From contig JAHWJV010000064.1 in NCBI GenBank assembly GCA_019348265.1, positions 1-11,637 on the forward strand: a stretch of DNA of 11,637 nucleotides. The letters are read 5' to 3'. The position numbers and the translations under genes are program-made. Below, one piece after another: positions 1 through 6,146 of the stretch. Below the pieces are notes generated by a model. The model had not been told where the DNA came from and searched no databases. It saw only the letters and a program-made list of their open reading frames with translations. This DNA is from Gemmatimonadota bacterium. Lineage in GTDB: Bacteria > Gemmatimonadota > Gemmatimonadetes > Longimicrobiales > Longimicrobiaceae. Numbering within the stretch: position 1 is the first letter of the stretch; each line of letters starts with the position of its first letter.

Positions 1-428
1 GCAGCTTCGATCCCCCGGGTCACCACCGACCTGTATTCTCCCCATTCCGCTGGCGCCTCCTCTCCGCGCACCTCCGCGAACCAGGAGAGCACGTCGCTGT
101 GTATCACCACCAGCGTAGGAGCGCCGAAGTCCTGAACCGAGTAGGCGAGCTGGTTCAGGTGCACCACCTCGGCACCCCAACGCCGCGCCGTCTCCGCCAG
201 CCACGCGCCACCGATCGCGACGTCCACCTCCGCACCCGGCATCCACTCCAGCCGATAGCACCGCGCCTCCACACGCACCGCTCCCGGCAGCCCCCGCAGC
301 TGGTTCTCCGTGGGCTCTCCGAGCACCGCCAGCAGCACCTCGTGTCCCGCAGCACAAAGCTCCTCGCTCAACGTCCGGGTGTAATCCCAGACGCCGCCGA
401 TCGTGTCGGTGGAGAGGAAGATCTTCAT
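1..428 (-). CDS. GT4-type glycosyltransferase, N-terminal part (runs off the window)
   Basis: The minus-strand frame is open from an ATG at 428 to the left edge without a stop, giving about 142 residues. It begins MKIFLSTDTIGGVWDYTRTL, with a Gly-Gly-Val-Trp loop right after strand 1, as in the N-terminal Rossmann domain of GT-B (family 4) glycosyltransferases. Later come VVHLNQLAYS (strand plus substrate-side loop) and TLVVIHSDVLSW, where the IHS stretch matches the H-S/D region of such enzymes. The C-terminal nucleotide-sugar domain lies outside the window. Likely role: cytoplasmic transfer of a sugar from a nucleotide donor to the growing glycan. It is the last visible gene of the minus-strand cluster, 498 bases after the Gfo/Idh gene, the gap being filled by a repeat element. 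No Shine-Dalgarno is visible before the ATG. Donor and acceptor are unknown. Confidence 0.8.
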   Translation of the reverse strand, partial: MKIFLSTDTIGGVWDYTRTLSEELCAAGHEVLLAVLGEPTENQLRGLPGAVRVEARCYRLEWMPGAEVDVAIGGAWLAETARRWGAEVVHLNQLAYSVQDFGAPTLVVIHSDVLSWFAEVRGEEAPAEWGEYRSVVTRGIEA

Positions 429-446
429 TCGGGCTTGAGGCGGTTG

Positions 447-544
447 GGCTATCGGCTATCGGCTATCGGCTATCGGCTATCGGCTATCGGCTATCGGCTA
501 TCGACTATCGGCTATCGGCTATCGGCTATCGGCTATCGGCTATC
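447..544. repeat. Heptamer tandem array GGCTATC x14, left arm of inverted element 1
   Basis: Fourteen perfect-register copies of the 7-mer GGCTATC run without interruption. Only the ninth (503-509, GACTATC) differs, by one base. The array starts 19 bases upstream of the ATG of the GT4 gene. Its reverse complement recurs as five copies at 874-908, so the two arrays form inverted arms. Long open frames through it simply repeat a 7-residue translation and are not genes. Confidence 0.97.
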
Positions 545-587
545 AGGTGCGTGCGGCACTCAGCGCCGGAGCGGGCCCTCGCCCATT

Positions 588-665
588 GGGGGCGTTCAGC
601 CGGCAGCCCTCACCCGGCTCGCTTTGGGCTCGCCACCCTCTCCCAGTCTGGGAGAGGGGCTTCAG
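588..665 (+). repeat. REP-like palindromic repeat, copy A
   Basis: This 78-base segment has a diverged inverted copy at 753-830, roughly 80 percent alike by eye. It contains a perfect 10-bp hairpin (636-645 pairing with 649-658, loop GTC) of the CCCTCTCCC/GGGAGAGGG type. No U-run follows it, so it is not a classic terminator. Its position inside the heptamer arms makes the whole region a nested palindrome. Confidence 0.8.
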
Positions 666-752
666 TTCCAGCAACTTGCGAGTGCCGCGTGCGCTGTCGG
701 TCCTTCGAATGGGTAGTTCGAGAAGAGGCGACGTCCCCGCCCTGACGCCGGT

Positions 753-830
753 CTGAAACCCCTCTCACATTCATGGGAGAGGGTGGCGCGTCTAAGCGCG
801 CGGGGCGAGGGCTGCCGGCTGAGCGCCCCC
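753..830 (-). repeat. REP-like palindromic repeat, copy B (inverted)
   Basis: Read on the minus strand this matches copy A over its whole length, with matching ends (GGGGGCG...TTCAG), a one-base gap and a changed hairpin loop. Its own hairpin is weaker: 760-766 pairs with 777-783, then one mismatch and two more pairs. The outer 17 bases are tandemly duplicated (814-830 and 831-847). Together with copy A it has the paired inverted layout of a REPIN. Confidence 0.75.
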
Positions 831-873
831 GCCGGCTGAGCGCCCCCGCAGCCAAGTCTCGCGACAGGCGACT

Positions 874-908
874 GATAGCCGATAGCCGATAGCCGATAGC
901 CGATAGCC
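874..908. repeat. Heptamer tandem array GATAGCC x5, right arm of inverted element 1
   Basis: Five exact copies of GATAGCC, the reverse complement of GGCTATC in the 447-544 array. It ends 18 bases before the stop codon of the Gfo/Idh gene (927-929). A transcript through 927 to 428 could pair five units here with any five of the fourteen units in the other arm. Confidence 0.96.
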
Positions 909-926
909 GCTACCCTCGTCCCCCAC

Positions 927-2003
927 CTATCTCCCGTAGATCCGATCCAGCACTTCGGCCACGACGATCAGCTCCTGGGAGCTGGGGTCGAAGCGCTCGC
1001 CGGCTGCGAGGCGGGTCGCCCATTCCGCCGCGGCACGGCCGCCCCAATCGTCGGGCGGCTCCAGCAGCGTCTCGCGGGCGGTGCCGCGGTTTCGCTCGGC
1101 GACGAAATCGTAGAAGGAGCCCCCGACGTTGCGCATGCGTAGGGCGCCGCGGGCGCCGTAGAACGTCGCATCGATGACGGCGTCGCAACCGGCGGAGAGA
1201 TTCCACGAGCAGGCCACGTCGATGGTGGCGCCCGACGAAAGGTCGATGCGCGCGGTGGCGTAGTCCTCCACCTGGGACGCCGTACTCCCGAGCGACTGGC
1301 CGCCCGCGTACAGGCGGCTCGTCACCCCCTCGACCGTGGGAAAGTCGAGCATCCAGAGGGAGAGGTCGACCAGGTGGATCCCCAGGTCCATCACGCACCC
1401 GCCGCCGGAGAGGCGGGGGTCGTAGAACCAGGGCTTATCAGGGCCGTACGCGTTGTGGAAGACGAGGTTGGCGGCGAACACCTCGCCGATGTCGCCGGAG
1501 CGAAGGAGCTCCTGGAGCAGGCGCATCACCGCGGTGGAGCGGTAGGAGAGGTCGACGCCCAGGAGTCGGTCCGCCGTCCGCGCGGCAGCGACGACCCCGC
1601 GCACCTCTTCGGCGGTGCGGCCGAGCGGCTTCTGGCAGAAAACGGCCACCCCCGCCCGAAGCGCGCGGATCGCCTGCTCCGCGTGGAGCGCGCTCGGCGT
1701 GGCGATGACGATCCCGTCGAGATCCGCGTTCAGGAGGTCGTCGAGCGAATCGGCGCGCTGCGCATCGGGAACCGACGCGGCAGCGGCGTCGAGCATCTCG
1801 GACGAGCTGTCCACGAGCATCGCGACCTCCGCCACGCCCGTCCTGGCGATCGCCTCCATCCGGTTCCGGCCGATCCACCCGACGCCGAGGAACCCGAGCC
1901 GGGGAGGTGAGTGCGAAAGTGCGGGAGTGCGGGAGCGCGAGAGTAACTCGTCGTCGTTTACAGACGCCTCGGCCTGTCCCGAGGGCACTTTCGCACTATC
2001 CAT
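927..2003 (-). CDS. Gfo/Idh/MocA-family NAD(P)-dependent oxidoreductase
   Basis: This 358-residue protein is of usual family length. The Rossmann loop is FLGVGWIG at residues 38-45, the second part of the cofactor site is ATPS at 101-104, and the conserved EKP lysine motif appears as CQKP at 123-126 (Lys125 kept, Glu replaced by Gln). The C-terminal alpha/beta domain has GGGCVMDLGIHLVDL at 200-214, holding the Asp and His usual at the active site. Family members oxidise or reduce sugars, inositols or nucleotide sugars in the cytoplasm; here a sugar-modifying step in glycan synthesis is likely. The ATG at 2003 overlaps the end of the preceding dehydrogenase gene by 8 bases, suggesting translational coupling. 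Residues 3-32, before the fold starts, are encoded by an inverted octamer-repeat element and are probably an acquired extension. No other ATG, GTG or TTG lies between it and the fold. Confidence 0.9.
   Translation of the reverse strand: MDSAKVPSGQAEASVNDDELLSRSRTPALSHSPPRLGFLGVGWIGRNRMEAIARTGVAEVAMLVDSSSEMLDAAAASVPDAQRADSLDDLLNADLDGIVIATPSALHAEQAIRALRAGVAVFCQKPLGRTAEEVRGVVAAARTADRLLGVDLSYRSTAVMRLLQELLRSGDIGEVFAANLVFHNAYGPDKPWFYDPRLSGGGCVMDLGIHLVDLSLWMLDFPTVEGVTSRLYAGGQSLGSTASQVEDYATARIDLSSGATIDVACSWNLSAGCDAVIDATFYGARGALRMRNVGGSFYDFVAERNRGTARETLLEPPDDWGGRAAAEWATRLAAGERFDPSSQELIVVAEVLDRIYGR
1910..1997. repeat. Inverted octamer-repeat element 2, inside the 5' coding end
   Basis: The left arm is four AGTGCGRR-type octamers (1910-1941: AGTGCGAA, AGTGCGGG, AGTGCGGG, AGCGCGAG). 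The right arm (1985-1997) is the exact 13-base reverse complement of 1910-1922. The loop between is 43 bases. The element overlaps the stop codon of the MDR gene (1996-1998) and encodes residues 3-32 of the Gfo/Idh protein. Confidence 0.85.
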
Positions 2004-2994
2004 TCGCCACGAGTGCCTTCAGGAATCCGTCGGGTCGGTCGCGGGTGTCGTCGAGCGCGGTGCCGAGCTCGTCGAGAGGGTAGATGTGGGTATACAGCGG
2101 GGTGGGATCGAGCACGCCATCGACCACGGCCTGCACCGCGTCCTGCATGCCGCGCAGGTAGATGGCCGGATCGCGCTCGTGAGCGTTGATGACGTCGAGT
2201 CCGCGCCAGTTCCAGAGCTGCATGTTGACCTGGCGCGGGCCGTCCTGATGATAACCGGCGACGACCAGAGTGCCGCGCTCGCGGGTCAGCTCGCCAGCGA
2301 GGTCCAGCGGCCACTGCTTCCCGACCGCCTCGATCACCCGGTCGCAGAGCACGCCATCGGTGAGCTCCTTCACACGCTCTATGATCCGCCAGTGGTCGTC
2401 CATCGGCACCGTCTCGGCTGCGCCCATGGAGCGCCCGACCTCGAGCGAGAACGCGCGTCGCGAGACGGCGATCACCCGTGCGCCGGCGTGCGTGGCGAGC
2501 CGGGTCAGGATCGCGCCCAGAAAGCCGATCCCGACGATCGCCACCGTCTGCCCGGGCTCGATGCGGCTCCGCCGGAAGATGTTCATCGCGCAGCCGAGTG
2601 GTTCGGCCGGGAAGTAGCTGCCGTCCAGCGCGGGCGGGAGCTTCACCGTCTGCTCGGGCCCGGTGAGGTCGTACTGTGCGTACGAGTGGCCGGAGAGGAA
2701 GGCGACGCGGTCCCCCACCGCGAAATCCGTCACCGCGTCACCGACCGCGTCCACGGTTCCCCACCCCTCGTGCCCGGGCGCACCCGGCTCGAAGGGATAA
2801 GTGAACCAGGGCTCGCCGCCCCACGGTGAGAGGTTCGACGCGCACACGCCGCAACCCTCCACCCGCACCCGCATCTCTCCGGGTGCCGGATCGGGTATGC
2901 TCACCCGAGCCAGCCGAATCCGCCCGGGGCCCGCCAGCACGGCCGACCGCATCGTTCCGGAAGCCTGCAGAGCCGTGCTACCTGCCTGGGTCAT
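1996..2994 (-). CDS. Zinc-type medium-chain dehydrogenase/reductase (alcohol/sorbitol dehydrogenase-like)
   Basis: This 332-residue protein belongs to the MDR superfamily. The GroES-like domain has GCGVCASN at 48-54, whose Cys48 or Cys51 is the expected catalytic zinc ligand, and GHEGWG at 74-79 with His75 and Glu76. The Rossmann loop is VGIGFLG at 154-160. The four-cysteine structural zinc lobe of many alcohol dehydrogenases is absent. Likely reaction: NAD(P)-linked oxidation or reduction of a sugar or sugar derivative. The frame is open upstream to 3441, but that part is antisense-like shadow inside the epimerase gene. The ATG at 2994 is chosen because it makes a 4-base ATGA overlap with the epimerase stop and has GGAG seven bases ahead. 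The substrate cannot be told. The 3' end overlaps the next gene by 8 bases. Confidence 0.88.
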   Translation of the reverse strand: MTQAGSTALQASGTMRSAVLAGPGRIRLARVSIPDPAPGEMRVRVEGCGVCASNLSPWGGEPWFTYPFEPGAPGHEGWGTVDAVGDAVTDFAVGDRVAFLSGHSYAQYDLTGPEQTVKLPPALDGSYFPAEPLGCAMNIFRRSRIEPGQTVAIVGIGFLGAILTRLATHAGARVIAVSRRAFSLEVGRSMGAAETVPMDDHWRIIERVKELTDGVLCDRVIEAVGKQWPLDLAGELTRERGTLVVAGYHQDGPRQVNMQLWNWRGLDVINAHERDPAIYLRGMQDAVQAVVDGVLDPTPLYTHIYPLDELGTALDDTRDRPDGFLKALVANG

Positions 2995-4070
2995 ACCGCG
3001 GCTCCGGCCACCCGCGCGGAGGTTGCCGTGCGTAGAGGCAGTGGCGGCGTCGCGAGGTTCGCCGCCTCGAGCCAGCCGACCAGCCGCTCCAGGCCATGCT
3101 CCCATCCGGTCTCCGTGCGCCAGCCGAGCACGCGCTCGGCCTTCGCGCAGTCCGACACGTAGATCCGCTGGTCGCCCGGCCGCCACGGCGCCGTGCGCAC
3201 CGGGACCGTACGGCCGGTGATGTCGGCCAGCCGGTTGATCACCTGGCGGACGGACACTGCGTTCCCGGCGCCGCCGCCCAGGTTGAAGATCTCCCCGTTG
3301 GTCTCGTCGATCCGGTCCACCGCCGTGCGCATCGCCGCGACGAGATCCTCGATCCAGAGGACGTCGCGGACCTGGCACCCGTCGCCGTACAGGGTGATCG
3401 GCGCGCCAGCGAGGAGCGAGCGCGCGAAGTGGGCGACCCATCCCTGATCCTCCGTACCGAATTGCCGCGTGCCGTAGATGCAGCTCATCCGGAAGACCAC
3501 CGTGGGCACACCATAGATCCGCGAATAATCGTGGACGTACTGGTCCGCCGCGCCCTTGGAGCAGCCGTAAGGCGAGTGGAAGTCAAGCGGCTCGCGCTCG
3601 CTGATCCCTCCCCGCCCGTCAGCGTACTCGTAAACGTCGCCGGATTTGCGAACTTCCACGTGGTCCAGCCCGCCGTACACCTTGTTCGTGGAGGTGAACA
3701 GCACCGGCGGAGGGGTCGCGACGGCGCGCGCCGCCTCCAGCACGTTGAAGGTGCCGATCAGGTTCGTCTGCAGGTCGGCGGCGGGATCTTCCAGAGAGGT
3801 GGTCACCGCCACCTGGGCGGCCAGGTGGAATACCCTGCTCGCACCGGCGACGAGTGAAGTGACGCGCCGGGCGTCACCGACGTCGCCGACCTCTATCCGC
3901 ACGCGCTCCCCATGACGCTCGCGGAGCCACTGCGCGTTCAGCTGCACGGAATCGCGAGAGAGGTTGTCCAGCACCACGACCCGCTCCCCGGCCGTGAGGA
4001 GCGCGTCGGCGAGATTGGAACCGATGAAGCCCGCCCCGCCCGTGATCAGCGTGTAGTCACGCTCCCGCAT
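2991..4070 (-). CDS. Extended SDR nucleotide-sugar epimerase, CDP-paratose 2-epimerase (tyvelose epimerase)-like
   Basis: This 359-residue extended short-chain dehydrogenase/reductase has the NAD loop TGGAGFIG at 10-17, acidic Asp35 after strand 2, STNKVYG at 127-133, and the catalytic pair Tyr168-Lys172 in SPYGCSKGAADQY. The stretches DFHSPYGCSKGAADQY and RQFGTEDQGWVAHF strongly recall RfbE-type CDP-paratose 2-epimerases. No companion CDP-glucose dehydratase or CDP-paratose synthase is visible, so the exact substrate is uncertain. It probably inverts a hydroxyl of a nucleotide hexose in the cytoplasm. The ATG at 4070 is preferred because GGGGGG (4083-4078) sits seven bases upstream. A GTG at 4088 would add six residues and overlap the previous stop by four bases. 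The stop overlaps the MDR start (ATGA). Confidence 0.85.
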   Translation of the reverse strand: MRERDYTLITGGAGFIGSNLADALLTAGERVVVLDNLSRDSVQLNAQWLRERHGERVRIEVGDVGDARRVTSLVAGASRVFHLAAQVAVTTSLEDPAADLQTNLIGTFNVLEAARAVATPPPVLFTSTNKVYGGLDHVEVRKSGDVYEYADGRGGISEREPLDFHSPYGCSKGAADQYVHDYSRIYGVPTVVFRMSCIYGTRQFGTEDQGWVAHFARSLLAGAPITLYGDGCQVRDVLWIEDLVAAMRTAVDRIDETNGEIFNLGGGAGNAVSVRQVINRLADITGRTVPVRTAPWRPGDQRIYVSDCAKAERVLGWRTETGWEHGLERLVGWLEAANLATPPLPLRTATSARVAGAAV

Positions 4071-4077
4071 CGGAGAT

Positions 4078-4083
4078 CCCCCC
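4078..4083 (-). promoter_or_regulatory. Ribosome binding site deciding the 4070 start
   Basis: On the minus strand a GGGGGG tract lies seven bases before the ATG at 4070. It sits inside the six-codon extension that a GTG start at 4088 would include, and so argues for the shorter protein. Confidence 0.5.
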
Positions 4084-4084
4084 G

Positions 4085-5212
4085 TCACAAGGTTAACCCG
4101 CGAGCCGCCAGCTCGGCGGCGTGGCGCCCGACGCCGTCCACCGGGCGCTCCTGTTCCCGCGTCCAGGCGACGAGCTCCGCCATCCCGGACGCGAGCGATA
4201 CCTGGGGCTCATACCCGAACGCCTCCCGCGCTCTGCTGATGTCCGCGAAGCAGTGCCGGATGTCACCGACGCGATAACGCCCCGTGATCTTCGGCTCCAC
4301 GTCCACCTCGAGCACCTTCGCCACCGTCTCCGCCACCTCGCGAACGGTCACCGCCCGCCCGGACCCGATGTTGAACGCGCCGCCGATCGCTCCCTCCCGC
4401 TCCCCCGCCAGCAGCAGCGCCTGCACCACGTCGTGCACGGAGACGAAGTCGCGACTCTGGTACCCGTCCTCGAAGATCAGCGGCGGATTCCCGTTCAGAA
4501 GCCGCGAGCTGAAGATCGCCACGGCGCCCGTATACGGATTGGAGAGCGCCTGCCGCGGACCGAAGATGTTGAAGAAGCGGAGCGCGACGCTCGGGATGCC
4601 GTATGCGGCGCCGACCTGGAGCACCATCCTCTCCTGGTCCGCCTTGTTCAGCGCGTAGATCGACGCGGGGTCCAGCGCCTTGTCCTCGTCGGTGGCGACG
4701 GGCTGGAGGGTGGTGCCGTCCGGATCGCGGAGCTCCCACTCGTGCTGGTAGAGCTGCTCGACGGAGCGGCGCCCGACCGTCGGGATCGCCCCGTCGGGGC
4801 GCAGGTAGCGGCCCTCGCCGTAGATGGACATCGAGCTCGCTACGACCAGCCGGCCCAGCTCCTGCTTGGTGTCCACCAGCGCCTGCAGCAGGTACGCGGT
4901 GCCCAGGGTGTTCGTTGCTGTGTAATCGGCGATCTGGTACATTGACTGGCCGACGCCGACCGCCGCCGCGAGGTGGTAGACCACGTCGACGCCACGAAGC
5001 GCGCGTGCTACGGCGCTCGCATCCCGCATGTCTCCCACCATGAGCTCCGCCTCATCGGAGAGCCAGGTGGGTTTCTTTCTGTCGGGACCGTGTACCTGCG
5101 GATCGAGGTTGTCGAAGACCCTCACCCGGTCGCCACGGCCGACGAGAGCGTCGACCAGATGACTTCCGACGAATCCCGCACCCCCGGTTACCAGCACTCT
5201 GCGCTGCGCCAC
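4085..5212 (-). CDS. Extended SDR nucleotide-sugar epimerase, dTDP-L-rhamnose 4-epimerase-like
   Basis: This 375-residue extended SDR has the NAD loop TGGAGFVG at 9-16, Asp35 closing strand 2, SSMSIYG at 126-132 and catalytic Tyr186-Lys190 in SIYALNK. Long stretches such as VGVGQSMYQIADY, FGPRQALSNPYTG and YRVGDIRHCFADIS match the family annotated as dTDP-L-rhamnose 4-epimerases or related dehydratases. From memory, relatives carry a Cys-Pro-x-Cys-Gly insert near residues 160-168; here it reads RDPDG, without cysteines. Likely role: C4 epimerisation of a nucleotide sugar feeding the glycosyltransferases. The GTG start at 5212 is supported by GGAGGTGA at 5223-5216, six bases from GGAGG to the codon. 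Its start lies only 22 bases from the divergent hydrolase-like ORF, and its end touches the next epimerase, so it likely heads the 5212-to-1 unit. Confidence 0.87.
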   Translation of the reverse strand: MAQRRVLVTGGAGFVGSHLVDALVGRGDRVRVFDNLDPQVHGPDRKKPTWLSDEAELMVGDMRDASAVARALRGVDVVYHLAAAVGVGQSMYQIADYTATNTLGTAYLLQALVDTKQELGRLVVASSMSIYGEGRYLRPDGAIPTVGRRSVEQLYQHEWELRDPDGTTLQPVATDEDKALDPASIYALNKADQERMVLQVGAAYGIPSVALRFFNIFGPRQALSNPYTGAVAIFSSRLLNGNPPLIFEDGYQSRDFVSVHDVVQALLLAGEREGAIGGAFNIGSGRAVTVREVAETVAKVLEVDVEPKITGRYRVGDIRHCFADISRAREAFGYEPQVSLASGMAELVAWTREQERPVDGVGRHAAELAARGLTL

Positions 5213-5215
5213 GTC

Positions 5216-5223
5216 TCACCTCC
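5216..5223 (-). promoter_or_regulatory. Strong Shine-Dalgarno for the GTG-started epimerase
   Basis: GGAGGTGA on the minus strand precedes the GTG at 5212. It is one of the best ribosome binding sites in the window and fixes that start. It also occupies most of the 22-base space before the divergent plus-strand ORF, leaving little room for that ORF's own signals. Confidence 0.6.
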
Positions 5224-5234
5224 GAGCGTTCACG

Positions 5235-6146
5235 TTGATCACGTCGATCAAAATCTGGAACGAGCCGAACAACCTCTCCCACTGGGACTTCCTCATCGAT
5301 CCCGGCTGGTCGATCTTCGCCACCCTGGTCCGGGACTCCACCGCCACCATCCGCGAGATCCGGCCCGACCTTCCCCTCGTGTTGGGCGGCCTTTCACCCA
5401 TCGATCACCGTTTCGTCGAGCGCCTGCGCGAGCAGGGCGCGCTCGAGAACATCGACGTGCTCGCGGTCCACGGCTTCCCATTCGACTGGAACCTCTGGCC
5501 CATCGAAGAGTGGCCGGACCGCATCGCTCGTCTGCGCGAGGAATTCGGCCGTCCAGTCTGGATCACTGAGACCGGCGTGTCGTCCTTCGCGAACGAGGAC
5601 GTCGCGGCCTGGGGACTGCGCGAGAGCCGAAAGATCCTGGCGGACGAGAAGGTGTTCTGGTACACGCTGCTCGACCTCGCTCCCGAGCGGGAGGCCACCA
5701 CCCGCCACCGCCAGGCGGAAGGAAGCTCGTACTGGCGCCACTTCCACTTCGGCCTTCTGCGGCACGACGGGACCGCCAAGAAGTCGGTCACCGACTTCCC
5801 GCCGGAGTTCGGGCTCTGCCAGTGGTTCCACTTCCAGGACGAGCGCTCGCTGGAGCTCGCGGTGCGCTGGTTCGAGCGCCTCGGGGTGCGGGAGGTCCGG
5901 ACCGGGCTCAGCTGGGCGGAGAGTCACATACCGGGGGCAGATGCCTGGTTCGACACGCTGATGTCGGCGCTGGAGCCCTTCGAGGTCTGCGCGACCCTCT
6001 GCTTCACGCCGCCCAGCCGAGGCATCCGGGAGCACCACACGAGCCCGCCCCTGGACGTCGGCGAGTTCACCCTCTTCGCACGGCAGATGGCCGAGCGCTA
6101 CGCGACTCCACCAGTCCTCCCTCACCTCGACGGTGCGCAGAAGTAG
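5235..6146 (+). CDS. GH39-like glycoside hydrolase with barrel halves in swapped order (circularly permuted or chimeric)
   Basis: This 303-residue ORF sits on the plus strand within a minus-strand cluster. Residues 5-12 (IKIWNEPN) look like strand 4 of a clan-A TIM barrel with acid/base Glu10. VLGGLSPID at 49-57, IDVLAVHGFP at 73-82, VWITETG at 108-114 (nucleophile Glu112) and FWYTLLDL at 141-148 are strands 5 to 8. Then residues 188-290 read like the usual N-terminus of the same family: PPEFGLCQWFHF (strand 1), VRTGLSWAES (strand 2), ATLCFTPPSRG (strand 3) and FARQMAERYA, which would normally run into IWNEPNN. So each half occurs once, in permuted order, joined in frame near residue 185. Both catalytic glutamates are present. 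The start is a TTG without a clear Shine-Dalgarno; the tail overlaps the convergent methyltransferase gene by 25 bases. It has no signal peptide. It may be a functional permuted enzyme, or a decayed tandem-duplicate remnant. Confidence 0.7.
   Translation: MITSIKIWNEPNNLSHWDFLIDPGWSIFATLVRDSTATIREIRPDLPLVLGGLSPIDHRFVERLREQGALENIDVLAVHGFPFDWNLWPIEEWPDRIARLREEFGRPVWITETGVSSFANEDVAAWGLRESRKILADEKVFWYTLLDLAPEREATTRHRQAEGSSYWRHFHFGLLRHDGTAKKSVTDFPPEFGLCQWFHFQDERSLELAVRWFERLGVREVRTGLSWAESHIPGADAWFDTLMSALEPFEVCATLCFTPPSRGIREHHTSPPLDVGEFTLFARQMAERYATPPVLPHLDGAQK

Larger units (their letters stand above)
429..926. other. 498-base non-coding gap occupied by repeat element 1
   Basis: No gene is credible here. 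From left to right the gap holds the 14-unit heptamer arm, REP-like copy A, about 87 bases of unique sequence (666-752), inverted copy B with a 17-bp tandem duplication, and the 5-unit heptamer arm. It separates two co-directional minus-strand genes, so it would be transcribed if they share a message. No convincing promoter was seen. Confidence 0.8.

Noticed and set aside
447..544. CRISPR array
   Set aside because: Units are 7 bases with no spacers between them and no cas genes are present.
636..658. Intrinsic terminator
   Set aside because: The stem is perfect, but neither strand has a following T-run, and a diverged copy nearby shows it is a dispersed repeat.
99..716. A 205-codon plus-strand frame with a repeated IGYRLSA peptide
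   Set aside because: The repeat peptide is only the translation of the GGCTATC array; any frame through a 7-mer array repeats every 21 bases. The rest lies antisense to the GT4 gene and has no motifs.
2995..3441. N-terminal extension of the dehydrogenase frame up to 3441
   Set aside because: The added 149 residues lie inside the epimerase gene in another frame and are low-complexity Arg/Gly/Ala. The start at 2994 has the overlap and ribosome binding site expected.
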